From Bisporella sp. PMI_857 (taxonomy: Eukaryota > Ascomycota > Leotiomycetes > Helotiales > Helotiaceae): 10,214 bases of DNA. The position numbers were made by a program, and so were the translations under genes. The stretch spans positions 1 to 10,214 of the forward strand of contig JAJSPD010000282.1 in the NCBI GenBank assembly GCA_021307315.1. Direction: 5' to 3'. The notes under the pieces are model-generated. The model saw only the letters and a program-made list of their open reading frames with translations, was not told the origin of the DNA and ran no database searches. Every line of letters begins with the position of its first letter. Within the stretch, counting starts at the first letter, position 1. This document shows positions 1 through 6,521 of the stretch, piece after piece.

Positions 1-1089
1 TTTTAGCTTATTCGAAATGTATTTTTTACTGTTGTTACTGCAAACGCGTCGAATAACTTTTTTTTGTCGATATGTTTATAGTGCTATTTAAAATAAATAA
101 AACAGTTTGTAACTTCGCTTTTAGTTTTTATTAAGTATATACGCGCGAACTTAGTTTTATCGCATTTAAAAGTTACAAAAAACCGGTTGTTATTAAAACT
201 TTTAACCGGAATTAGTTTTATTACGTCGGTGTAAATTAGTTTTAGTTTATGCTTTCTAAATTTAATTTAATAGTTGTATAGCTGTTTATTTTTTTTTGTG
301 TAATACAAGCTTTATATATATCGATTTTTAAATAGTATTCGCTGAAATTAATACTAGTAGCTATAGTAAACAGTTTAAATAAATTCTAGTTTCGAAATGT
401 TTTATACAATTGTACTACAAAAGCATGTTTTTTTAACAGTATAAACTTAAAAAGCAGTAAGTGTTTTAACTGAAAAAACTAAAACAGTCGGTAAAGCAGT
501 ATTGCTTAAACTAAAACTAAATAGTTATTCGGCTCGATTTAAAAACTATAAACTATAACGTGCTGTAGTATTAATTTTATAATTATTAATTACTTAGTAA
601 ATTGAATTTTCGGTCAAAACTAGCCGTACTTTTTTATTCCGGAAAATTTAAAATACTGAAATCAAGTTAAAAAAGTTTATAGTTAAACAGTATTTAACAT
701 CGGTCAAATAAGCTTTGTTAGCTAGCTATTAAATTTTAAAATAAAAATTTAAACAGTTTTTTTACTTTTATACTTAACACTTTTTTTATACTTTTACATA
801 TACCGAAATTACTACGAGTAATACTAACGAAAACGGCTAAATTGTTTGTTGTATAGTTAATACAATCGGTGTTAATTACTTATTCGTTTTAAAAAACTGT
901 ACTTGTATTAAAATTTAATAAAGCCGTTTTTTAAAAAATAATGTCGGCTAAACCTTTTAAATCAAAAGTTAAACAATTAAAGTTAGCTATTACTGTCGAA
1001 AAGTTATTGTTAGCAATAAGTAATAAAAGTTTAAGCTTTTTAAAATTTTTATTACTTTCGTTTTTGATTTTCTGTTTATAACTATTACA
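1..1089 (-). pseudogene. Decayed copia pol: protease and integrase N-terminal part
   Basis: This is the protease/integrase part of the polyprotein. In one minus frame, positions near 885-840 read VINTDCINYTTNNLAVF, which matches the copia protease signature around a D-T/S-G catalytic triplet. Here the triplet reads NTD at 873-865, so the catalytic Asp is lost. Further on (about 245-60) the frame reads KLIYTDVIKLIPV and then FFVTFKCDKTKFARIYLIK. These fit the start of the rve integrase core, whose first catalytic Asp is at 227-225. The changes seen (H to Y, D to N, G to D) are all C-to-T or G-to-A type. Several in-frame stops occur. The stretch between (about 620-330) should hold the gag-pre-integrase zinc domain, but I could not read it convincingly. 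The other catalytic residues and the RT lie beyond the left edge. Not functional. Confidence 0.65.
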
Positions 1090-1956
1090 GTTTTTAAATT
1101 TTTTTTTAAAATATAAGTGCTTTAAAAAGCATTTAGTTTCGGTATAACGAAGCTTTTTGTAAAATGTATAAAAATTTACAGTAAAGTTATTCGGTTAACG
1201 TTTGTAAACGAAAAGCGCTATGCTAAAGTTTTCAAAAAAGCTTTAACAAGCTTTTTTATTAAACGCTTTTTAAATAACAGTTTTATAAATAACTGTTAGT
1301 ATACTAAAAGCATTAATTAAACTGTGTATTTGCTAAAAAATCGTAATAAAAATATTGTACGCCGATTTTAAAGCTTAAAAAATCGCATTACTAACTGTAC
1401 GTTAATAAATGCTACGATTAAATATAAGTTTTTAAACTTGTTGTTAACTTGTAATAACGTATTTGCTAGTTCGTTTACGTTTTTATAGTCGGCTAAATTA
1501 ATATTGTAAAATTTTAAAAATAGTTTAATTAACTTTTTAGCATTAGTAGTACGAGTTTTTTTTTAAAGCTTTTATTATTTTGTAAACTTGTGTTATATAC
1601 TTAACGGTTGTATACTTATTGTACTTACACCGATTTTTAATAACAGTATATACTCGCTTTTGTTTATTTTTCTAGACTGTTATTTTTTTATTGTATATTT
1701 TTTTAAAAGTACAGTATTTATTACGTGCCGACTTATATTGCGTTTTCTGCTTTAAAATAATTGCAGTTTTAGCTTTAGCAGTAAAAACACTCGGCTCGGT
1801 TAAAAATACAAAAACTTTAAACTTTTGCAGCATAACGCTAAGTTTACTAAAAACGAAGTATTCTGTTATGCAACAATTAAAAATAGCTTAGTTAGCTTTA
1901 GTTTTAAAAATCGGCACTATTAACAAGCTAAACAAAGCTTTAAGTTCGTCGGTTAT
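1090..1956 (-). pseudogene. Decayed copia gag with zinc-knuckle remnant
   Basis: Gag forms the virus-like particle of copia elements. Minus-strand translation, read across at least two frameshifts, gives a gag-like series. An N-terminal segment near 1870-1830 (ITEYFVFSKLSVMLQKF) resembles the 'NY..W...M...L' start of copia gag. A helix-rich middle near 1560-1380 contains LADYKNVNELANTLLQVNNK and LYLIVAFINVQLVMRF, the typical 'Y...L......L..L' gag pattern. A CCHC knuckle remnant lies near 1175-1117 (RYTETKCFLKH). Two knuckle positions now read Tyr, consistent with TGC to TAC and CAC to TAC. One frameshift lies in a run of nine A near 1575, another near 1375. A plausible start at 1956-1954 now reads ATA, which could be a mutated ATG. 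The family assignment is by motif pattern only; a profile search would settle it. Confidence 0.62.
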
Positions 1957-1958
1957 AA

Positions 1959-2600
1959 CTATAGTAAAAAAGAAATAGTAATAAGTTTTAATAAAAAAAG
2001 CCGACAACGTCGGCGAAGTTCAAATAAAAAATATGCGTTAAAGCTTAAGTTAAACAAAAACTTAATTTTTGCAAAGTCCGATTTTGAAAATAAATCGAAC
2101 TTAGTAAATTGTAGTTTTTTAAAGTTTAAGCTTAAATATTCAGAATTAAAACTTAATAAGCTTAATAAGCTTGAAAAACTAAAAAAACTTGAAAACTGCG
2201 CTTGTAATTTAAAAGCTAAAATAACAATTTCGACGTTAAATAGTAATAATCGCACCGTGAAACCGAACAAACTAGTAAAACTGGCTAGTAAATAGTAGCT
2301 TTCTTGAAAATCAGCTTAAAAAAGCAGCACTTTACTGCTGCACTTTTTAAAACAAAAAAAATAAAATTCGCGATTTAAACGATTAAAATAAGTATTAAAA
2401 AAATCTTTTACAGTACTTTTAATATAATAAAACTAGTAGTTTAAGTTGCGTTGAGCTAAACGATAGTAAAGTTAAGATTTTTCAAGTTCGAACAAAGTTT
2501 GTTTTGTAAAAAAAGCCGACAACGACTATTTTACACAACGTTTTTTATAACGAAACTTTAAGCTTATTAAAGTTTTAACAGTTTTTTGACTTTTTAGCTA
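1959..2600 (-). pseudogene. Decayed reading frame of unknown function upstream of gag
   Basis: One minus-strand frame runs from about 2600 to a TAG at 1961-1959, about 213 codons, broken by only four stops (2528-2526, 2474-2472, 2435-2433, 2318-2316). The last 117 codons are fully open, which is long for DNA this AT-rich. Readable stretches include LSAFFTKQTLFELEKS, LYYRLAQRNLNY, STVKDFFNTYFNRLNREF and ADFQESYYLLASFTS. The final third is rich in Phe, Leu and Ser, as expected if Pro and Ser codons had lost C to T. I recognise no family. It ends three bases before the inferred gag start, in a different frame, so it could be a separate leader ORF or an N-terminal gag extension displaced by a frameshift. 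The opposite strand is also open over 1924-2295 (123 codons, no ATG) with shared wobble positions, so the coding strand is not certain. Confidence 0.35.
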
Positions 2601-3282
2601 AAACAAAAATAGTTTAATTTGCGTAGATTTTTAAAATCTATGTTACAATATTTAAAAACTTTTCAATAAAAGTTTATAGCTTCAACAAGCGTTTTTAGCC
2701 GGTAACCGGTAAAGTATAAAGCTTAAACAAGCTTTTAGTTAATAAAATGTAAGTAAACTTATATATTCTCGCTTAGTAAAATAAGTACTCGGCAACGCGA
2801 AAATGACTTTGTTAAAAATAAAGCTTAAAAACCCGAGAAAAAAGTTATTAGTTCCAATAAAAAAAAGTTTTAAGCCTAAAAAGTGTAAAACTTCTTTAAT
2901 TAAAAAAAAGCACTAGCCACGAAAGCATGCGTGCTTAAAAAAAGGAAAAAGTCTTTAAAAATAGAAAAAAAACGAGCTTCGAAAAAAAAAGCGAAAAAAG
3001 CTCGATATCGATCAGCGAAGCGAAAAAAGAACGATTCAAATGCCGTACGTACTTTAAGCTGACCCAAAAATCAAAGCACAAAAAGTGTACAGCAAAAAGT
3101 TCTCGAAAAACTTTCAGCTAAAATAGAATAAAAGCTGAAATAGAGTCGAAAAGTTGTTTACAAACTGAATTGCCTTTAAAAAAAAACACTTTTAAAAAAA
3201 GAGTAAAAAAGTCTAATGTAAAAAACTACATTTAACTTTTAACTTGTAAAGATGTACCTGGAATACGTGAATTAGTGGCGTT
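2601..3282. other. Non-genic leader region of the copia element, strongly purine-skewed on the plus strand
   Basis: No gene could be assigned. From about 2780 to 3240 the plus strand is dominated by A and G in long A runs, so the minus strand is T-rich. Both strands have long stop-poor stretches: plus about 2941-3120 reads Lys-rich and includes KKERFKCRTYFKLTQKSKHKKC, while minus about 3225-2940 reads Phe/Leu-rich. With such skew, openness is weak evidence for coding. The TC and GA dinucleotides that are scarce further left are common here, so this stretch is less decayed than 1-2700. It would lie between the primer-binding site and the first reading frame, and is long for a copia leader. Confidence 0.4.
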
Positions 3283-3290
3283 CTCTGATA
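3283..3290 (-). promoter_or_regulatory. Possible primer-binding site (TATCAGAG)
   Basis: On the minus strand the eight bases right after the LTR terminus read TATCAGAG. They match the core of the initiator-tRNA-Met primer site used by many Ty1/copia elements (TGGTATCAGAG) but lack the leading TGG. The exact contact with a TG...CA LTR end is what makes it credible; eight bases alone could be chance. Confidence 0.42.
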
Positions 3291-3459
3291 TGTAAAACAG
3301 GACTTAGCTAGTAGTGAGGTCCTGTGCGGAATCCGGGCTTATAACCTGTTAAAATGAGAGAGAACATAATTATATTATTATAAGATAGGGCCATGGCCTC
3401 CTATCTATATGCCTACGGTCAGGAATTATAGTGGGGCTGTGTGCCTGAGGTTTCAACAA
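3291..3459 (-). repeat. Short LTR (169 bp), probable 5' LTR of the left copia element
   Basis: On the minus strand it begins TGTTGAAACC and ends CTGTTTTACA, giving TG...CA ends with a similar inverted terminus (TGTTGAAAC against TGTAAAAC). The outer boundary at 3459/3460 is exact, because the outer LINE reading frame, which matches the inner copy, stops there. The inner boundary at 3291 rests on the CA end and the adjoining TATCAGAG. Base composition is ordinary, unlike the decayed interior. It contains an imperfect palindrome at 3383-3406 centred on GGCCATGGCC. The second LTR would lie beyond the left edge. Confidence 0.55.
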
Positions 3460-3782
3460 ATTGTACTAAGGTAGCTTAGGTGATTCAAGCTAGTTTGGTG
3501 CATTGTGGTGGCGTCCTCTTTTGACAACGGGCTGATTTCGACATTGTACGGCGTAGTGCGATTCCATGGAGCGTACTTGTAGTGCTGTATGTGCTCTAAG
3601 TTAGCTGAACTAGCTAAGCTATCTGAACTAGCTGAATTAGCGATGCGTTCTAGCTGTGTGCCGGCTGTGGCTGTTTGTGTAGCTTGTCTGATAGGGTGAT
3701 TTTGAGTTAGCCTCAAAGCTCGTATAGCATATTGACGTACGCTTGCATTGAGTCGTACGCTAGCGGGATACAATGCCGATTC
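3460..3782 (-). pseudogene. Outer LINE ORF2 fragment: linker between RT and RNase H
   Basis: The minus strand encodes about 107 residues, from ESALYPASVRLNAS to SLNHLSYLSTI, that align closely with the inner copy at about 5088-5400. This is the conserved segment joining RT to RNase H in fungal LINEs. It continues, with no codon lost, the outer ORF2 that breaks off at 6540. It ends where RNase H should begin, because the copia LTR starts at 3459. Differences from the inner copy include substitutions (for example LTQ against LPQ) and a different number of Ser/Ala residues in a small repeat near 3600-3650. It has no start codon of its own and is not an independent gene. Confidence 0.82.
3772..3782. 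repeat. Target-site duplication of the inner LINE, left copy
   Basis: AATGCCGATTC is repeated exactly at 6540-6550, on the other side of the inner LINE. In the outer LINE these bases encode part of the ESAL codons. The first two or three bases overlap the (AAT)n tail, so the true duplication is 8 to 11 bp. Confidence 0.8.
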
Positions 3783-4443
3783 ACTAGCTTGATTTCCTGG
3801 GTGTCTTTTTTTCTAGCTAATCGACAATTACGTTTATTGTTCGACAACCAATTAGAGCAATTCAGTACAATTGATACCGGCATTCCGCAAGGCAGTCCTA
3901 TTTCGCCTATACTATTTTTGATCTATATTCGAGACTTAGCTGTTAAGCTAGCTTCGTCGATTAAAATAGTGTCATACATGGACGACATATCATTGACTAC
4001 GTCATCGACTAGTTTACGGAAAAATGTACGCATACTAGAACGCGAAGTAGCTAAACTAGCTGAACTAGCGAACTTAGATGCTATTCAATTTGATTTGGCC
4101 AAAACCGAACTAATCCACTTTACGACAGCTAAACTAGCTAGTACAATTAGTTTACGACTACCTGACAACAACGTTGTACAGCCAAAAAAGCTAGTACGTT
4201 GGCTAGGCGTTTGGTTCGATTCAAGACTTACATTCAAGCAACACGTCGCAATCCGCACTAGTCAAGCTAGATCTAGTTTCTATAGACTAGCTAGACTAGC
4301 TAATACGGAACAAGGTCTGAGTCCTTTTGCTATACGACAATTATACCTCGCTTGTGTGACTAGCGTGGCCGACTACGGTGCGATAATATGGTGGAAAGGC
4401 CAATCGCAATTCAGCCGACAATTACAATCATTACAGAACTTAG
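3783..4443 (+). pseudogene. Inner LINE ORF2, RT fragment (palm and thumb), 5'-truncated
   Basis: This is the reverse transcriptase part that copies element RNA at a nicked target. Reading starts at the truncation point and begins with SLISWVSFFLANRQ. Next come the motif B region GIPQGSPISPILFLIYI (about 3879-3929) and the catalytic box YMDD at 3975-3986, then KTELIHFTTAKL, a LGVWFDS motif and the thumb. The fingers, motif A with its catalytic Asp, and the endonuclease are missing. The upstream ATG at 3732 is not a real start, because it lies in antisense outer-LINE sequence. The frame is cut within a codon at 4443 by the solo LTR, and a TAG follows at 4452-4454. The catalytic box has Met at the second position, where LINE RTs more often have Ala. 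Confidence 0.85.
4439..4443. repeat. 5-bp target-site duplication of the solo LTR, left copy
   Basis: CTTAG directly precedes the TGTTGG terminus and is repeated at 5030-5034 after the CAACA terminus. Five bases is the usual duplication length for Ty1/copia integrase. Confidence 0.85.
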
Positions 4444-4610
4444 TGTTGGAATAGGCTAATTATATCGAAGCTAATATAGTTATAGCTATACGGAATTGTT
4501 GAATGGAGGTAGAGACTTCACTGTCGCTATTGCAAATTGATTGTACAAAACTTGAATTGAACTTGACTTTATAGCTTGACTTGTTCTATTTACAAAGGAG
4601 CGGACAGGCT

Positions 4611-4618
4611 TATTTATA
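4611..4618 (-). promoter_or_regulatory. Probable TATA box of the solo LTR
   Basis: The minus strand reads TATAAATA followed by AGCC. It is about 165 bp from the inferred 3' end of the LTR and downstream of the bZIP-type sites, a sensible U3/R layout. On the plus strand the same bases read TATTTATA, a poorer TATA box, which favours minus orientation. Confidence 0.5.
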
Positions 4619-4639
4619 CCCTATTGTGCTCTACTAGCG

Positions 4640-4646
4640 TGAGTCA
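4640..4646. promoter_or_regulatory. AP-1/Gcn4-type site close to the TATA box
   Basis: TGAGTCA, an exact match to the palindrome-like TGA(C/G)TCA bound by Gcn4/CPC1-type bZIP factors in fungi. It lies 22 bp upstream of the inferred TATA box on the minus strand. Together with the cluster at 4908-4979 it makes five exact copies in this LTR. Confidence 0.45.
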
Positions 4647-4907
4647 TAGCTTACGCGTCCTTAGAATTGATTTCTAATAAAAAAGAATCGAAAAGATTTA
4701 AATCGAATTCGATTTGTAATTGTCACGTCCCGACCCTGGTCGAGCACGTGCCCTGTTGCCGAGCCACTAGGGCTCCCTCATGTACATATAGCCTGCTCTC
4801 CCCGAGCCCCTTTTCCTTCCTCAGCTTGATATTCTCGTATGATACCACCGTTGCCCTCTGTATCTGTAGATCCACAGCGCGTGTCGTGACAGTAATAGCG
4901 TGGCAAA

Positions 4908-4979
4908 TATGACTCATATGACTCATACGACTCATGTGGCGAGTATGACTCATGTGGCGAGTATGACTCATATAACGAG
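4908..4979. promoter_or_regulatory. Tandem array of TGACTCA sites (Gcn4/AP-1-like)
   Basis: Exact TGACTCA occurs at 4910-4916, 4919-4925, 4946-4952 and 4964-4970, with a one-base variant CGACTCA at 4928-4934. The sites sit in a tandem repeat: two 9-bp units (4908-4925) followed by three 18-bp units (4926-4979). TGACTCA is the consensus of fungal Gcn4/CPC1/CpcA bZIP activators of amino-acid starvation responses. The array lies in the inferred U3 of the solo LTR. Factor identity and function are inferred from the motif alone. Confidence 0.5.
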
Positions 4980-4999
4980 TAAGGATACTATCACATAAT

Positions 5000-5025
5000 A
5001 TTACGTAATGTTGGATTACGTAATC
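5000..5025. promoter_or_regulatory. Paired ATTACGTAAT palindromes at the LTR end
   Basis: ATTACGTAAT occurs at 5000-5009 and 5015-5024; the second extends to the 12-bp palindrome GATTACGTAATC (5014-5025). TTACGTAA is a known binding sequence of CRE/Yap/C/EBP-like bZIP proteins. The pair lies at the very start of the LTR in minus orientation, next to the terminal TGTTG. It could also be read as an integrase-recognised terminal repeat. Confidence 0.4.
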
Positions 5026-5029
5026 AACA

Positions 5030-5034
5030 CTTAG
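5030..5034. repeat. 5-bp target-site duplication of the solo LTR, right copy
   Basis: CTTAG, identical to 4439-4443, directly follows the CAACA terminus of the solo LTR. LINE coding sequence resumes in it. Confidence 0.85.
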
Positions 5035-6344
5035 CACTACGCAACATACTAGGTGTTTTCCGAACTAGTCCAATTTGCCCTATGGAAGTCGAATCAGCAC
5101 TGTATCCCGCTAGCGTACGACTAAATGCTAGCTTACGACAATATGCTATTCGAGCTTTGAAGCTTCCTCAAAATCACCCTATCAAACTAGCTCTACAACA
5201 AGCTACAACCGGTACACAACTAGAACACATCGCTAGTTCAGCTAGTTCAGCTAGCTTAGAGCACATTCAACACTACAAGTACGCCCCATGGAATCGCACT
5301 ACGCCTTACAAAGTTGAAATCAGCTCGTTGTCAAAAGAGGACGCCACCGAAATGCACCAAACTAGCTTGAATCGCCTAACCTACCTTAGTACAATTAACT
5401 TCTATTCTGACGCATCTATGATTCCGAGCTCCGAATCGACAGGAGTAGGAATAGGATTTATTGCACTACAATACGACAATCAAGGACAGCCTAGTACAAT
5501 ACATCGTAATATCGACAATATCGGCCAATCACAGCTAGTCTACAATGGAGAACTAGAAGAAATCACACAGGCTATCGAATACGCTAGTACAATAGCAAAG
5601 CCTGGCCAGAACTACAATATCTATGCCGACAATCAAGCCGCGCTTAACAGGCTAAAATCAGCTAACGACAATCCCGGCCAATCACAGCAAATCAGAGCTA
5701 GCGAAGCCACGCTAAATGCTATAGAAAAAGGAGCTACAATAGCACTAAATTGGGTCCCAGGACATACGGATATCTACGGAAACGACCAAGCCGACAAACT
5801 AGCTAAACTAGCTACAACTATCGAACCTAGTACTACAACAACCAGTTTTGCTGTATTAGGTTGCGAAGCAAAAAAAGCTAATATTACGGAATGGCGGAAC
5901 GTGCTAGCAAAGTACGACAGCAAGCCTAGTACAAATCCATTTACGTACAAAAAGCTATTTCCGTGGAAAATCAAGTCAAAAATACAACTACCTCGCGGAA
6001 CGACTAGAGAGCTAGCTAGTTCACTATATCAACTCAAATTAGGCCATGGCTATATTCGATCATATTTGCACAAATTAGGCCACGTGACGTCCGACAAGTG
6101 GATATGCGGAACGAAGGAAACAGCTCAGCATTTGCTACTTAGCTGTAATGATCCTAAGCTAGTTTTAGCTAGATCAAAGCTCAAAAACGAGCTTGGAGGA
6201 AACCGGCTTACAATGGCCTTATTACTGCATACAACAATCGGCATTGAAAAGACGCTAGCGTTCCTAAAAGAGACTAGCGTCTGTACTAGACGGAATCACT
6301 TGAATAGGCTAGAGCGAGAGCTAGCGCTGGAAGGAGAAGAGTAG
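5030..6344 (+). pseudogene. Inner LINE ORF2, RT-end linker, RNase H domain and C-terminal zinc-like region
   Basis: This is the 3' half of ORF2 after the solo LTR. It opens with LALRNILGVFRTSPICP, the end of the RT. The linker to RNase H follows, then a type I RNase H domain that would remove template RNA. All four acidic positions are visible, counting from the ATG at 5082: D110 in YSDAS (5409-5411), E157 in YNGELEE, D183 in YADNQAAL and D238 in GNDQADKLAK, with the His of WVPGH at 228. A C-terminal ICGTKETAQHLLLSC segment matches the Cys/His-containing tail common in fungal LINEs. The frame is open to TAG at 6342-6344. The ATG at 5082 lies inside a conserved segment and is not a natural start. 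The domain looks intact but has lost its upstream protein. Internal TAs and CTAGs are frequent, yet no stop has arisen. Confidence 0.87.
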
Positions 6345-6521
6345 ACGTTCGTTACGATTTTTGCGATTTTCATTTGTTTTGCTACAACTAGGGCTAGACC
6401 CTCAACACTCACTGGAATAGATTGACTACCACCATTACTTGTAAATAACCTAGATAGGAACGCTAGGGCCTAGGCGCTAGCCGTGCTACATAGTCCTCGA
6501 CTGATACAGCACGTTAAAAGG
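6345..6521 (+). other. 3' untranslated region of the inner LINE
   Basis: About 177 bases lie between the ORF2 stop and the (AAT)n tail. There is no reading frame of note. It should contain the RNA structure recognised by the element's own RT, but I see only a GC-rich stretch with the near-palindrome CGCTAGGGCCTAGGCG at about 6460-6475. The outer copy offers no comparison because its 3' end is not in the window. Confidence 0.65.

Larger units (their letters stand above)
1..3459 (-). mobile_element. Ty1/copia-type LTR retrotransposon, 5' part, heavily decayed and cut by the window edge
   Basis: Reading leftward on the minus strand, the parts appear in the order expected for a copia-type element: LTR (3459-3291), possible primer-binding site, leader, gag with a zinc-knuckle remnant, aspartic protease, then the start of an integrase core. 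Integrase before reverse transcriptase is the Ty1/copia order, but reverse transcriptase would lie beyond position 1, so this is inferred from spacing and motif style. The interior from 1 to about 2700 is very AT-rich and full of stops and frameshifts. The LTR and the flanking LINE are not. The right end sits on a TG...CA terminus and cuts the outer LINE in its reading frame, which suggests insertion into that LINE. The expected 5-bp duplication partner (AATTG, 3460-3464) would be outside the window. Confidence 0.72.
4444..5029 (-). mobile_element. Solo LTR (586 bp), probably of a Ty1/copia-type element
   Basis: The segment begins TGTTGG and ends CAACA, is flanked by CTTAG on both sides, and lies inside the inner LINE ORF2. 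Taking out the LTR and one CTTAG would bring the two halves of the LINE frame together within a single Ala codon, so the boundaries are exact. No internal retroelement sequence or second LTR is present, so this is a solo LTR left by LTR-LTR recombination. The minus orientation is inferred: on that strand a good TATA box (TATAAATA) lies downstream of a block of transcription-factor-like sites, as in a U3 promoter. It has ordinary base composition and no sign of C-to-T decay. It is unrelated in sequence and length to the LTR at 3291-3459. Confidence 0.87.

Noticed and set aside
1691..1891. 66-codon plus-strand frame
   Set aside because: It is antisense to the decayed gag, which carries recognisable motifs on the minus strand. 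No features of its own.
2321..2345. Hairpin GCAGCA-CTTTAC-TGCTGC as a terminator or small RNA
   Set aside because: The stem is only six pairs, it lies inside the decayed reading frame, and a terminator of this kind has no role in a fungal polymerase II context.
3291..3459. Relation between the short LTR and the solo LTR
   Set aside because: Apart from the shared TGTTG/CAACA termini common to copia LTRs, length and sequence differ, so they are treated as different families.
3732..3782. ATG at 3732 as the start of an RT gene
   Set aside because: Codons before 3783 are the antisense of the outer LINE. The frame crosses the insertion junction by chance.
4908..4979. Repeats as a CRISPR array
   Set aside because: Units of 9 and 18 bp without unique spacers, inside an LTR of a eukaryotic element.
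4667..5037. Open frames of 81 and 104 codons on opposite strands, the minus one rich in Met-Ser-His repeats
   Set aside because: They lie entirely or almost entirely inside the solo LTR, and the repeated residues simply translate the tandem TGACTCA units. No domain, and no support as genes.
5082..5084. ATG at 5082 as a natural gene start
   Set aside because: It is an internal Met in CPMEVESAL, conserved in the outer copy within the continuous ORF2.
5774..5974. 66-codon minus-strand frame
   Set aside because: Shadow of the RNase H coding sequence.
6345..6521. tRNA- or SINE-like sequence in the LINE 3' region
   Set aside because: I saw no A/B box pair and no cloverleaf; it is best explained as the untranslated region.
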